Of a DNA stretch of 64,000 bases, positions 20,319-30,605 are shown piece by piece. Position numbers and translations under genes: made by a program. How positions within the stretch are numbered: the stretch's first letter is position 1; every line of letters begins with the position of its first letter. Origin of the DNA: Arthrobacter crusticola (lineage in GTDB: Bacteria; Actinomycetota; Actinomycetes; Actinomycetales; Micrococcaceae); contig NZ_SMTK01000001.1 of the NCBI RefSeq assembly GCF_004357995.1, forward strand, positions 434,001-498,000, given 5' to 3'. Under the pieces are notes generated by a model. That model was not told the origin of the DNA. It did not search any database and saw only the letters and a program-made list of their open reading frames with translations.

Positions 20319-20386
20319 ACACCGCCCGGATCACACCCAGCCGGGATCAGCCTCCGGTGGGATTGAACCCGCGGCATTAAATGGCG

Positions 20387-20414
20387 GCGCCCGGCCCCTT
20401 CAGGGACCGGGCGC
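20387..20414. terminator. Bidirectional terminator between pyrD and DUF3043 gene
   Basis: GCGCCCGG, a C/A mismatch, CCC, loop TTCA, GGG, CCGGGCGC: an 11-bp stem with one mismatch and a four-base loop, between convergent genes. Confidence 0.65.
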
Positions 20415-20471
20415 GGGCAGGGGATGCGGTCCGGGCGCTGGGCGCCGGACCGGAACCTGCCGGACTGCCGG

Positions 20472-21065
20472 CTAGACGGGGTAGTCTCCGCGCTTGACCT
20501 GCGGCTTGGGCAGCCGCAGCCGGCGCAGCTGCAGGGCGCGCGTCACCCCGTACCAGAGGTCACCCGCGTTCGGTGCCCCGAACTTGGCCGTGAGGCGCTT
20601 CTTCAGCGTGCGGCGCAGGAAGAAGCAGTCGACGATCACGGCCATGATCAGCACCCAGAACCCGAGCAGCACGGCGCTCTGCACTGCGGCGGTCTGGATG
20701 AAGCTGAGTACGACGAAGATGAGCGCGGCAATCATGAGGAACTCGCCAAGGTTCCAGCGGGCGTCGACGAACTGCCGGATGTAGCGGCGGTTCGGGCCCT
20801 TGTCCCGCAGCGGGAGGTACCGCTCCTCGCCGGTGTTCAGGGCCTCCCGGATCCGCAGGCGCTGCTCGGCGGCGGCGTTGCGGTTCTGGGTGCGCGCCGC
20901 CCGGCGGTCCTCGGGAACCAGCGGCCGTTTGCGGGCGGCCTGCTGGACGCTGCGCTTCGGGGTGGGCGCACCCTTGCCGGCGCTGCGCTGGCGGTCCTCC
21001 CGCTCGCGGCTCGCGCGGTCAATGACATCCTGGGCCACGGGGGCGTCTTTCTTTCGTCCAAACAC
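20472..21065 (-). CDS. DUF3043 family membrane protein
   Basis: A 197-residue protein of the actinobacterial DUF3043 family. The N-terminal half is hydrophilic and highly basic (FGRKKDAP, ARKRPLVPEDRRAAR), with PLRDKGPNRRYIRQFVDAR before two membrane helices (about residues 115-165), then a conserved tail with TLKKRLTAKFG and YGVTRALQLRRLRLPKP. Function unknown. GTG 21065 is chosen: it gives the family N-terminus (V/M-FGRKK) and has a GAGGGG purine run just upstream. It is divergent from the M20 peptidase gene. Confidence 0.87.
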   Translation of the reverse strand: MFGRKKDAPVAQDVIDRASREREDRQRSAGKGAPTPKRSVQQAARKRPLVPEDRRAARTQNRNAAAEQRLRIREALNTGEERYLPLRDKGPNRRYIRQFVDARWNLGEFLMIAALIFVVLSFIQTAAVQSAVLLGFWVLIMAVIVDCFFLRRTLKKRLTAKFGAPNAGDLWYGVTRALQLRRLRLPKPQVKRGDYPV

Positions 21066-21182
21066 CCCCTCAGGATACCTGTCGGAGGGCCCCGACCTGT
21101 ACGGGCAGCCGCCCACCGGCGCGCACCCGGGGACGTCCGCCCGGGGCTGCGGCGCCGGCAGGAGCGTGTGTAGGGTCGAGAC

Positions 21183-22607
21183 ATGACTTCTCCCGAACCG
21201 GCCAACCCGCCGTCCTCCCTCTCCGACCACCCGGTGGAGGAGCTGCGCCGCAGCGTCTCCGCAGCCTTTCCCTCCACCGTCGAGCAGCTCAAAGCCCTCG
21301 TAGGCATCCGGGGCATCGCCTGGGAGGCCTTTGACGCGAGCGAACTCGACCGCAGCGCCGAGGCGATCGCCGCGCTGATCCGCGACTCCGGCGTCGAGGA
21401 CGTGCAGATCCTCCGCGTCGACAACGACGGCGTCCCCGGCGGGCCCGCCGTCGTCGCCCGCCGCCCGGCGGCGCCGGGCCAGCCGACGGTGCTGCTGTAC
21501 GCGCACCACGACGTCCAGCCCCCGGGCGATCCGGACCTGTGGGAGAGCGATCCCTTCACCGCCGTCGAACGCGACGGCCGCCTTTACGGCAGGGGAGCGG
21601 CCGACGACAAGGCAGGCGTTATGGCCCACGTCGGTGCCCTGCGCGCGCTCACCGAGGTGCTCGGCGACCGCTTCGGCGTCGGGGTCACCCTGTTCATCGA
21701 AGGGGAGGAGGAGGCCGGTTCGCCGACCTTCCGAACCTTCCTTGAGACCCACCGCGACCTGCTGGAGGCCGACGTCATCGTGGTCGCGGACTCAAGCAAC
21801 TGGAAGGTCGGCGTTCCCGCCCTGACCACCAGCCTGCGCGGCCTCGTCGACGGCACCATCGAGGTCCAGGTGCTCGACCACGCAGTCCACTCCGGCATGT
21901 TCGGCGGACCCGTGCTCGATGCGCCCACTCTTCTGGCGCGGCTGATCGCCACCTTCCACGACGACGCCGGCGACGTCGCCATCGCCGGCCTGGCCGGCGG
22001 CGACTCCGCCACCGTCGACTATCGGGAGGAGGACTACCGCGCGGACAGTTCCGTCCTCGACGGGGTGCAGCTGGCCGGCACGGGATCTATCGCCTCCCGC
22101 CTGTGGCACAAACCCGCCCTGTCGATCATCGGCATGGACATGCCCAGCGTCGCGCTGTCCTCCAATACCCTCCTGCCGCGGGCGCGCGCCAAGTTCAGCC
22201 TCCGGCTGGCACCCGGGCAGGACCCGGAGCAGGCGATGCAGGCCGTCCGGGCCCACGTCGAGGCTGCCGCGCCCTTCGGCGCCCGCGTCACCTTTACCCC
22301 CGGCGAGACCGGCAGCCCATTCTCGACCGACACCTCCGCCCCCGCGGCGCGGCTTGCCCTCGCCGCGCTGGAGGAGGCCTGGGGCGTGGAGGCCGTGGAG
22401 GCGGGAATGGGCGGTTCCATCCCGTTCATCGCCGACCTGACCGAACTGTTCCCGTCAGCCCAGATCCTTATCACCGGCGTGGAGGACCCGGATTCCCGGG
22501 CCCACAGCGCCAACGAATCGCTGCACCTTGCCGAGTTCGAGCGGGCTGTGCTGGCCGAGGCGCTGCTGCTCGCCCGTATCAACGCGGGCGGCCTCACCGG
22601 CGCCTGA
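21183..22607 (+). CDS. M20 family dipeptidase
   Basis: A 474-residue dinuclear metallopeptidase. Metal-binding motifs of the family are visible: LLYAHHDVQPPGD, GRGAADDKAGVMAH, and FIEGEEEAGS with the catalytic Glu; a dimerisation lid is inserted at about residues 210-360, and the last ligand lies in the C-terminal ANESLHLAEF. It probably cleaves Xaa-His or other dipeptides in the cytoplasm. A TAGGGT box (21171-21176) lies six bases before the ATG and there is no ribosome-binding site, so a leaderless mRNA is likely. Confidence 0.92.
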   Translation: MTSPEPANPPSSLSDHPVEELRRSVSAAFPSTVEQLKALVGIRGIAWEAFDASELDRSAEAIAALIRDSGVEDVQILRVDNDGVPGGPAVVARRPAAPGQPTVLLYAHHDVQPPGDPDLWESDPFTAVERDGRLYGRGAADDKAGVMAHVGALRALTEVLGDRFGVGVTLFIEGEEEAGSPTFRTFLETHRDLLEADVIVVADSSNWKVGVPALTTSLRGLVDGTIEVQVLDHAVHSGMFGGPVLDAPTLLARLIATFHDDAGDVAIAGLAGGDSATVDYREEDYRADSSVLDGVQLAGTGSIASRLWHKPALSIIGMDMPSVALSSNTLLPRARAKFSLRLAPGQDPEQAMQAVRAHVEAAAPFGARVTFTPGETGSPFSTDTSAPAARLALAALEEAWGVEAVEAGMGGSIPFIADLTELFPSAQILITGVEDPDSRAHSANESLHLAEFERAVLAEALLLARINAGGLTGA

Positions 22608-22615
22608 CCGGACCG

Positions 22616-22663
22616 CCCCTGCACCTCCGCCGGACGCACGTGGCTGCGGCGGAGGAGCAGGGG
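22616..22663. terminator. Terminator hairpin after the M20 dipeptidase gene
   Basis: Arms CCCCTGC-A-CCTCCGCCG and CGGCGGAGG-A-GCAGGGG form a 16-bp stem with one A/A mismatch around a 14-base loop, nine bases after the stop codon. Confidence 0.6.
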
Positions 22664-22779
22664 TGTCCCCACTCACGTGGCTCCGGTGTTAACCGCGCGG
22701 GATGCGCGGCGTACCATGGAAGGGACTCCAGAACGCCGCAAGCGGTGTTCAGCAACGGATCCAGGCTAGGAGAGACACC

Positions 22780-23166
22780 ATGAGCACCACCACGCCAGAG
22801 ACCACCACGGCCCCCGACGAGACGACGGCTTCCCTTCCCGAGCACGAAGTGCAGCTCTCCGACGTCGCCGCAGGCAAGGTGCGCAGCCTCCTGGAGCAGG
22901 AAGGCCGGACCGACCTCCGCCTCCGCGTGGCCGTCCAGCCCGGCGGCTGCTCCGGCCTGATCTACCAGCTGTACTTCGACGAGCGGGTCCTCGACGGCGA
23001 TGCCGTCCGCGATTTCGACGGCGTCGAAGTAATCGTTGACAAGATGAGCGTTCCTTACCTTTCCGGTGCCTCGATCGACTTCGAGGACACCATCTCCAAG
23101 CAGGGGTTCACCATCGACAACCCGAACGCGGGCGGATCCTGCGCCTGTGGTGATTCCTTCCACTGA
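22780..23166 (+). CDS. erpA: Iron-sulfur cluster insertion protein (ErpA/HesB A-type carrier)
   Basis: A 128-residue A-type carrier. After a Thr/Glu-rich N-terminus comes the fold with VQPGGCSGLIYQLYFD and the C-terminal pair in GGSCACGDSF; these three cysteines bind the cluster. It delivers Fe-S clusters to apoproteins. Its position just upstream of the cytochrome oxidase genes matches the arrangement in other actinobacteria. ATG 22780 has GGAGAGA upstream (TAGGAGAGACACC). Confidence 0.93.
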   Translation: MSTTTPETTTAPDETTASLPEHEVQLSDVAAGKVRSLLEQEGRTDLRLRVAVQPGGCSGLIYQLYFDERVLDGDAVRDFDGVEVIVDKMSVPYLSGASIDFEDTISKQGFTIDNPNAGGSCACGDSFH

Positions 23167-23181
23167 CCTGCGGTTTTGGGG

Positions 23182-23221
23182 GGGCCCGTGGTGCGCTGAA
23201 AGGCGCGCCACGGGCCCTTTC
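23182..23221 (+). terminator. Rho-independent terminator after erpA
   Basis: A 15-bp stem (outer arms GGGCCCGTGG and CCACGGGCCC, inner TGCGC/GCGCG) with loop TGAAAG and a short T-run. It separates erpA from ctaC. Confidence 0.85.
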
Positions 23222-23341
23222 GCATGTCACACGATGGCTTCGACGGCGGGTAAGCTCTACAGTGAGTAGTAAAACTGGAGGGGCACCCCGAACTGCATCA
23301 GATCGCGGGTGGCAACGCACGTAGAAAAGGATGGTCCGTCT

Positions 23342-24210
23342 GTGAGTTCGCAGGACCGAACCGGCGGCAAGAGCGCCAGGATCGCAAAGATTTCCAGCAT
23401 TTCGCTGGCCGGGGCGCTGTTGCTGTCCGGTTGTTCAACGGAAGCCCAGAATGGCTGGCTGCCGGGGGACAGGAACACCACCAACCACACCGGGCTGATC
23501 ACCGACCTGTGGGTGAATTCATGGATCGCGGCCCTCGTGGTCGGTGTCATCACCTGGGGCCTCATCATCTGGTGCATGGTCGCCTACCGGCGCCGGCGCA
23601 ACGACACCGGCTACCCGCGCCAGCTCAGCTACAACCTGCCGCTCGAGATCTTCTACTTGACCATCCCGCTGTTCATGGTGCTGGTGTTCTTTTACTTCAC
23701 CCAGCGCGATCAGGGCATCATCGACACCCGCGTTGAGGACCCCGACGTGATCATCGACGTCCGCGGCAAGCAGTGGTCCTGGGACTTCAACTACGTCAAG
23801 CAGGACAAGTACTCCACTGGAGTGCAGGCCGAGCTGACCGGCGAGCCCGGCATCCCGGACAAGCTGCCCACCCTCTACCTGCCGGTCAACAAGAGCGTGG
23901 AGCTCCAGCTGCGCGCCCGCGACGTCCAGCACTCCTTCTGGGTGCCTGCCTTCCTGCAGAAGCGCGACCTCTACCCGGGCCGCGTCAACTACATCAACCT
24001 CACCCCCACCCAGGAGGGGACGTTTGATGGAAAGTGCGCCGAACTCTGCGGCCAGTACCACTCGGAAATGCTTTTCAACGTGGCAGTCGTCTCCCAGGAG
24101 GAGTTCGACGCCCGGATGGAAACCCTCGAGGACGGCCAGCTCGGCGACGAGTATGACCGCGACTCCTACCCGGACACCGACCCCGACTTTGACCCTGCCA
24201 GGAGCAGCTG

Positions 24211-24211
<1 letters not shown>
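23342..24211 (+). CDS. ctaC: Cytochrome c oxidase subunit II (aa3-type)
   Basis: A 289-residue lipoprotein subunit of the aa3 oxidase, facing the outside of the membrane. The signal peptide ends in LLLSGC (lipobox), two membrane helices follow (around [20 protein letters not shown] and the [17 protein letters not shown] region), then the cupredoxin domain with the CuA site [12 protein letters not shown] near the C-terminus and [15 protein letters not shown] 23342 is chosen with AAAAGG 11 bases upstream; the longer in-frame start lacks a ribosome-binding site. The stop overlaps the ctaD start. Confidence 0.94.
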
Positions 24212-25934
<1,723 letters not shown>

Positions 25935-25938
<4 letters not shown>

Positions 25939-26336
25939 AAATTGAGACACGCCTCTTCTCCCTCCTTGCGCCGTTCTTCTTCCTGGTCGGGACCGTCTAC
26001 GGGGTCCTCGTGGAATGGCAGGAACCCGTCGGGTTCCTCGGGCTGTACCTGACCGGTGGCCTGGCGATCATGATCGGGTTCTACCTCGGCTTCACCGGCA
26101 AGAGGGTCGGTATGCGGCCGGAGGACCGGCTCGACGCCGAGATCCACGAAGGCTCCGGCGAGCAGGGGCACTTCAGCCCCTGGAGCTGGTGGCCCCTGTT
26201 CCTCGGCCTGTCGGCCGCGGCCGGATTCCTCGGGCTGGCAGCCGGCTGGTGGATCCTCTACATCGGCCTTGGCTTCACCGTCATCGCCCTGGTCGGCTGG
26301 GTGTACGAGTACAGCCGCGGGGCACACGCCCACTAA
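25935..26336 (+). CDS. ctaF: Cytochrome c oxidase subunit IV (actinobacterial CtaF)
   Basis: A 133-residue membrane protein with four hydrophobic segments ([69 protein letters not shown]) and a central [22 protein letters not shown] loop (shown only in part here), as in actinobacterial CtaF. It is a small subunit of the aa3 oxidase within the bcc-aa3 supercomplex. GTG 25935 overlaps the ctaD stop. It is the last gene before a strong terminator. Confidence 0.9.
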
Positions 26337-26355
26337 GCTCCCAACCCCGCAGAAC

Positions 26356-26389
26356 CCGAAGGACCCGCACCCCGGTGCGGGTCCTTCGG
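26356..26389 (+). terminator. Terminator after ctaCDF
   Basis: A perfect 15-bp stem (arms CCGAAGGACCCGCAC and GTGCGGGTCCTTCGG) with a four-base loop, followed by CGTTTCC, 19 bp after the ctaF stop. Confidence 0.8.
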
Positions 26390-26491
26390 CGTTTCCGGAC
26401 ACCGCCGCCGCGGAGGAATTTCGATAGACTCGGAACCACCTGGCGATCGGCCGCCGGGCCCTGGACCTACCACCATGGAAAGCTGGCGATT

Positions 26492-27286
26492 GTGGCGGCG
26501 ACCGCTCCCAAGCTCCTAGGGGTGCCGGCCCTCGATGAGGCCTCACCCGTGGCCAAGCACGTGCAGCTGCGCGAAATCCTGAGGGCCTACATCCTGGAGC
26601 GGGCCGCGCCCGGCTCGCCGATTCCGTCCGAGCGCCAGCTGTCCATGCACTTCGGAGTCGCCCGGATGACGGTGCGGCACGCCATCGATGCCCTGGTCGC
26701 CGAGGAGGTCCTGGAGCGGATCGTGGGCTTGGGGACGTTCGTGGCCCATGCGAAGGTCGACCTGCAGATGAAGCTCACCTCCTACAGCGAGGAGATGCTC
26801 CGCCGTGGCATGGTGCCGGATGCCCACGTGCTCAGCTTCGAGCAGATCGGCGCCACGCCCCTGATCGCGCGGGAACTGCAGCTCGAGCTCGGGCAGCCGG
26901 TGGTGCGGTTCCGGCGGCAGCTGCTCGCCGATGGCGAGCCCATGAGCGTCGACGAGAACTTCATCCCGGCGCACCGGGTGAGGGGGATCCTCGACGATCC
27001 TCCGCCGGCTTCCCTCTACAACGTCCTGAGCGAGAAGTACGGGCTGGTCATGGAGTGGGGGGAGGACACCATCGAGGCGACGGCGGCCTCACCGTCGATC
27101 GCACGCCTCCTGAACGTGGAGATGGGTGCACCGCTGCTTAAGATCCAGCGCCACGCCTACGTGGCCCGAGCCATGGTGGACTACTCCGTGTCCTACTACC
27201 GGGCCGACCGCTACAAGCTCTGGGTGCCGCTGCAGCGACCCGGAGCACGCACGCCCCGGGCCTACACCTCCAACAGGCTGCGCTAG
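26492..27286 (+). CDS. GntR family regulator (HutC/DasR type, UTRA domain)
   Basis: A 264-residue transcription factor. The N-terminal winged helix (about residues 20-90) contains YILERAAPGSPIPSERQLS and VARMTVRHAIDALVAEEVLE; the C-terminal UTRA ligand-binding domain (about 105-250) includes MKLTSYSEEMLRRG and EATAASPSIARLLNVEMGAP. This class senses phosphorylated amino sugars or amino-acid catabolites in known cases; no target gene is adjacent, so the ligand is unknown. GTG 26492 has GGAAAG nine bases upstream. It is isolated from ctaF by a terminator and followed by a repeat-rich block. Confidence 0.87.
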   Translation: MAATAPKLLGVPALDEASPVAKHVQLREILRAYILERAAPGSPIPSERQLSMHFGVARMTVRHAIDALVAEEVLERIVGLGTFVAHAKVDLQMKLTSYSEEMLRRGMVPDAHVLSFEQIGATPLIARELQLELGQPVVRFRRQLLADGEPMSVDENFIPAHRVRGILDDPPPASLYNVLSEKYGLVMEWGEDTIEATAASPSIARLLNVEMGAPLLKIQRHAYVARAMVDYSVSYYRADRYKLWVPLQRPGARTPRAYTSNRLR

Positions 27287-27305
27287 GCCTCCATCGCTCT
27301 CACGG

Positions 27306-27411
27306 GGGCTCCTCGCGTCCTCCCGCGGGCTCCTCGCGTTCTCCCAGGGGCTCCTCGCGTCCTCCCGCGGGCTCCTCGCGTTTCTCCCAGGGGCTCCTCG
27401 CGTCCTCCCGT
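27306..27411. repeat. Tandem array, five units of 21-22 bp
   Basis: Units begin GGGCTCCTCGCGT and alternate in their last bases (CCTCCCGC, then TCTCCCAG), giving an A-B-A-B-A order, that is a 42-bp higher-order period. Unit four has one extra T. The 21-bp period is seven codons, but neither strand shows a credible gene around it. Confidence 0.85.
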
Positions 27412-27471
27412 GCGCCGGGGACTCCGGGACGCGCCGGGCCGCCAGTCGCGCGTCCTGGCGCCCCGATACTC

Positions 27472-27527
27472 CCCGCCGAGTTGGCACCTAACCACGCTTA
27501 GAACGCGTGGAAGCGTGGTGATCTGCA
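27472..27527. repeat. 56-bp direct repeat, copy 1
   Basis: Identical over 56 bases to 27683-27738. Inside it ACCACGCTT (27491-27499) and AAGCGTGGT (27511-27519) form a 9-bp inverted repeat around an 11-base loop that itself ends in GCGTGG, so alternative pairings are possible. Similarity continues for about ten bases beyond the repeat (TTTCGA). Confidence 0.95.
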
Positions 27528-27528
27528 C

Positions 27529-27640
27529 TTTCGACGTCGTGCGGGCCCATTGGGTAGCAATGAGGGGCTTCGACGTCGTGCACGCTCCTGCGTCGCGGTG
27601 TGGGGTTTCGACGTCGCCGGCGTCGGCACCCCGACGTCGG
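27529..27640. repeat. GACGTC-centred motif series
   Basis: TTTCGACGTCGTGC at 27529, TTCGACGTCGTGC at 27569, TTTCGACGTCGCC at 27606, and a palindromic CCGACGTCGG at 27631. The first three are spaced 40 and 37 bp apart. A variant, TTTCGATGTCGG, follows copy 2 of the 56-bp repeat. Confidence 0.75.
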
Positions 27641-27682
27641 GCGGCGACGGGTCGCGCAGGGGAGCGCTGGCAAAGCAGCATT

Positions 27683-27738
27683 CCCGCCGAGTTGGCACCT
27701 AACCACGCTTAGAACGCGTGGAAGCGTGGTGATCTGCA
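27683..27738. repeat. 56-bp direct repeat, copy 2
   Basis: A perfect copy of 27472-27527, offset by 211 bp, with the same internal inverted repeat (27702-27710 and 27722-27730). Confidence 0.95.
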
Positions 27739-27763
27739 GTTTCGATGTCGGGAGGACGCAAAA

Positions 27764-27793
27764 GGGCCCGGACAGCGATTGCTGTCCGGGCCC
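27764..27793 (-). terminator. Terminator of the ctaE-qcrCAB operon
   Basis: A perfect 13-bp stem (arms GGGCCCGGACAGC and GCTGTCCGGGCCC) with a four-base loop, 24 bp beyond the qcrB stop; on the minus strand it is followed by TTT. Confidence 0.85.
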
Positions 27794-27817
27794 TCCCAGG
27801 CTGGCGGTGCGGCCGGC

Positions 27818-29503
27818 CTAGTGGCTTGCGATCGACTCCCGGTCCTGGGCGTCTGCAATCTCACCGTGGTGGCCGGCATGCGATGCGTGCAGTTCCGACG
27901 GAGTGACCGGGGCGACCCGGTCCTCGAAGAAGAACCGTGAGGCACGGCTGCGCAGCTTCTCCGAGCGGCTGACGTGGCCGTTGGCGTCCGCGACGGGGGC
28001 GTAGGCCTCCGGGGACTCGAAGCTGACCAGCTGGTAGCGCTTGTAGTCATCGACCGGCTCGTGCACCTCGATGAATTCGCCATGCGGCAGGCGGACAATG
28101 CGTCCGGTCTCCCGGCCGTGCAGGGCGATCTCGCGGTCCTTGCGCTGCAGGGCCAGGGCCACGCGGCGGGCAATCATGAAGCCGATGATCGGGCCGACGA
28201 CCACGAGGATCCGCAGCCAGTAGGTCACGTCATTCAGGGAGACGAGGAAGTGCGTGGCGATCAGGTCGGAGCTGGCCGCTGCCCACATCGTGCAGTAGAA
28301 CACGACGCCGGCGACACCGACTCCGGTGCGGGTCGGGGCGTTGCGGGGCCGGTCGAGCAGGTGGTGTTCCCGCTTGTCCTTGGTCACCCACGACTCGATC
28401 CAGGGCCAGGCGAGCATCAGCGTGAAGACGATGCCGGCCGGCACGAGCGCCGGGAAGAGCACGTTCAGCGAGAGCGTGTTGACGCCCCAAGGGAAGGGAA
28501 TGTTGAACTCGAAGTCGAAGTTCGGACCCAGCGTGCCCGGCATCAGGCGCAGCGCGCCGTCGACCCAGCCGATGTACCAGTCAGGCTGTGTACCTGCCGA
28601 GACGGGGGAGGGGTCGTACGGGCCGTAGTTCCAGATCGGGTTGATCGTGAACGCTGCGGAGATGGCGGCGATGATGCCGAAGACGATGAAGAAGAATCCA
28701 CCGGCCTTCGCGGCGTACACCGGGCCGACGGGGTAGCCGACGACGTTGGTGTTGGTGCGTCCCGGGCCGGGGTACTGGGTGTGCTTGTGGATGACCACCA
28801 TGAACAGGTGGATACCGATCAGCAGCAGGATGACGGCAGGGATCAGGAGGATGTGGAGGACATAGAGGCGTCCGATGATCGCGGTGCCGGGGAACTCTCC
28901 GCCGAAGAGGAAGAAGCTGATGTAGGTTCCGACCACCGGGATGGACTTCACCACGCCGTCGATGATGCGCAGGCCGTTCCCGGAGAGCAGGTCATCGGGG
29001 AGCGAGTAGCCGGTGAAGCCGGCAGCCAGGCCCATGATGAGAAGCGAGGTGCCGACGACCCAGTTGAGCTCGCGGGGGCGGCGGAACGCACCGGTGAAGA
29101 AGACGCGGAGCATGTGCACGGCGTTGGCGGCAACGAACAGCAGCGCCGACCAGTGGTGCACCTGGCGCATGAAGAGGCCGCCGCGGACGTCGAAGGAGAT
29201 GTCCAGGGAGGACGCGTAGGCCACCGACATCTCCACACCACGCAGCGGCAGGTAGCTGCCTTCGTAGTGGGTTTCGGCCATCGAGGGGTCGAAGAAGAAG
29301 GTGAGGAAGGTCCCCGAGATCAGCAGGATGACGAAGCTGTACAGCGCCACCTCGCCGAACATAAAGGTCCAGTGATCGGGGAAGATCTTCCGGCCGAACT
29401 CCTTGACCATGCCCGATCCGCCGACCCGTGAGTCGACGAAGTTGGTGACCCGTCCGACGCGGGTTTTTGGTTGGTAGGCGTTGATCGCGCTTGAGCTGCT
29501 CAT
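27818..29503 (-). CDS. qcrB: Cytochrome bc1 complex cytochrome b subunit (QcrB)
   Basis: A 561-residue membrane subunit with the two b hemes and the menaquinol sites. Features: GGLFMRQVHHWSALLFVAAN and the HMLRVFFTGAFRRPRELNW region, LLSGNGLRIIDGVV (Qo side), and HILLIPAVILLLIGIHLFMV with paired His residues. An actinobacterial C-terminal extension (about residues 400-561) carries extra membrane helices and a long hydrophilic tail. Its start lies two bases after the qcrA stop. It is the last gene of ctaE-qcrC-qcrA-qcrB. Confidence 0.96.
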   Translation of the reverse strand: MSSSSAINAYQPKTRVGRVTNFVDSRVGGSGMVKEFGRKIFPDHWTFMFGEVALYSFVILLISGTFLTFFFDPSMAETHYEGSYLPLRGVEMSVAYASSLDISFDVRGGLFMRQVHHWSALLFVAANAVHMLRVFFTGAFRRPRELNWVVGTSLLIMGLAAGFTGYSLPDDLLSGNGLRIIDGVVKSIPVVGTYISFFLFGGEFPGTAIIGRLYVLHILLIPAVILLLIGIHLFMVVIHKHTQYPGPGRTNTNVVGYPVGPVYAAKAGGFFFIVFGIIAAISAAFTINPIWNYGPYDPSPVSAGTQPDWYIGWVDGALRLMPGTLGPNFDFEFNIPFPWGVNTLSLNVLFPALVPAGIVFTLMLAWPWIESWVTKDKREHHLLDRPRNAPTRTGVGVAGVVFYCTMWAAASSDLIATHFLVSLNDVTYWLRILVVVGPIIGFMIARRVALALQRKDREIALHGRETGRIVRLPHGEFIEVHEPVDDYKRYQLVSFESPEAYAPVADANGHVSRSEKLRSRASRFFFEDRVAPVTPSELHASHAGHHGEIADAQDRESIASH

Positions 29504-29505
29504 GG

Positions 29506-30531
29506 TCAGCCTCGCTCCCAGAAACTAGGTCCTACGGGTTCTTGGAAATCGCTCGTGGCGATGAGGTAGCCCTCATCGTCAACATCGATGGGAAGCTGGG
29601 GGAGCGGTCGTGCGGCCGGGCCGAAGATGACCTTGCACTCTTGTTCGAGGTCAAAGGTCGACTGGTGGCACGGGCACAGCAGGTGGTGGGTCTGCTGTTC
29701 GTAGAGCGCTACCGGGCAGCCAACGTGCGTGCAAATCTTGGAATACGCAACAATTCCGTCGTATCCCCAGTCCTCCCGGCCTTCCGAGGGGTTCAGGGAC
29801 TCGGGGTCGAGGCGCATCAGCAGGACAACAGCCTTCGCCTTCTCCTCGAGCTTGTTCTCGGCCTCATTGAGGCCTTCCGGGATGACGTGGAAGGCCGAGC
29901 CCACGGTGACGTCCGAGGCCTTGATCGGAGTTCCGCTGGGGTCACGGGTGAGGCGCATGCCGGCGTCCCAAAAGGTGTGCTTCAGGGAATTACCGGGCAG
30001 CGGGCCGAGGTCGCGGAAGATTGCAATGGCGGGCAGCGGGGCCAGGAGCGCCGCACCGATGAGGGTGTTGCGGATCAGCGGGCGGCGCTTGATGCCGCTC
30101 TCGTCGAGGATCGTACCGACGATCTGCTCGGCCTCGGCGCGGTCCTTCTCGTCGGTGACGGCGTGGCGCTCCTCGGTCAGCTCGTGGTCCGGCATGAGCG
30201 TCTTGGCCCAGTGGACGATCCCGACGCCGATGCCCAGCATCGCGAAGGCCGTTCCGAGGCCGAGGGCGAGGTTCTGCATCCGCAGCCGCTCGATGGTGTC
30301 GTTCAGCGGAATGAAGAAGTAGGCAAAGAAGAACAGGAGCGTGCCGAGTACGGAGATGAAGAACAGGAGGGCAACCTGCCGCTCCGCCCTCTTCTCGGCC
30401 CGTGGATCCGTGTCCGCAAGCCGCGGGCGGTGCGGCGGGAGGCCGGGGTTGGTGAACGTGTCGACCCCGCCCTGGCCCGGCGTAGCTACGGTGACCGACG
30501 TATCCGGGCTGCCGTGACTATTGTCGGCCAT
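29506..30531 (-). CDS. qcrA: Rieske iron-sulfur subunit (QcrA)
   Basis: A 341-residue subunit of the bc1 complex. An N-terminal hydrophilic segment is followed by three membrane helices (actinobacterial type; VALLFFISVLGTLLFFFAYF, LALGLGTAFAMLGIGVGIV and LIGAALLAPLPAIAIF) and the C-terminal Rieske domain with the 2Fe-2S ligands in CTHVGC and CPCHQS. ATG 30531 is preferred to ATG 30543 because AGAGGG is suitably placed before it. The qcrC gene lies 74 bp upstream on the same strand. Confidence 0.94.
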   Translation of the reverse strand: MADNSHGSPDTSVTVATPGQGGVDTFTNPGLPPHRPRLADTDPRAEKRAERQVALLFFISVLGTLLFFFAYFFIPLNDTIERLRMQNLALGLGTAFAMLGIGVGIVHWAKTLMPDHELTEERHAVTDEKDRAEAEQIVGTILDESGIKRRPLIRNTLIGAALLAPLPAIAIFRDLGPLPGNSLKHTFWDAGMRLTRDPSGTPIKASDVTVGSAFHVIPEGLNEAENKLEEKAKAVVLLMRLDPESLNPSEGREDWGYDGIVAYSKICTHVGCPVALYEQQTHHLLCPCHQSTFDLEQECKVIFGPAARPLPQLPIDVDDEGYLIATSDFQEPVGPSFWERG

Positions 30532-30605
30532 GATCCCTCTCATCCTTCTTTAGATGCTTCAATGTGCAATTCGTGTAAACCGGGGTGCTGGATGGGTCCA
30601 GCGGA

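Larger units (their letters stand above)
27287..27763. other. Non-coding, repeat-rich block between gntR and the qcr operon
   Basis: About 0.48 kb with no credible gene. It contains, in order, a 21-bp tandem array, a first copy of a 56-bp repeat, four GACGTC-centred motifs, and a second copy of the 56-bp repeat. Details are given in the separate repeat entries. Confidence 0.7.

Noticed and set aside
20361-20371. tRNA T-loop-like string (reverse complement GGTTCAATCC) near pyrD
   Set aside because: The flanking bases cannot form a five-base T stem, and no D or anticodon arm is found upstream on that strand.
26492-27286. GntR protein as regulator of ctaCDF
   Set aside because: A strong terminator and separate promoter region intervene, and HutC/DasR proteins usually control catabolic genes; no operator was seen upstream of ctaC.
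27306-27411. CRISPR-like repeats
   Set aside because: Units are directly abutting without unique spacers, and no cas gene is present.
27974-29431. A long plus-strand open frame opposite qcrB
   Set aside because: Highly acidic and repetitive composition (runs of Asp, Gly, Val) and fully antisense to the clear cytochrome b gene.
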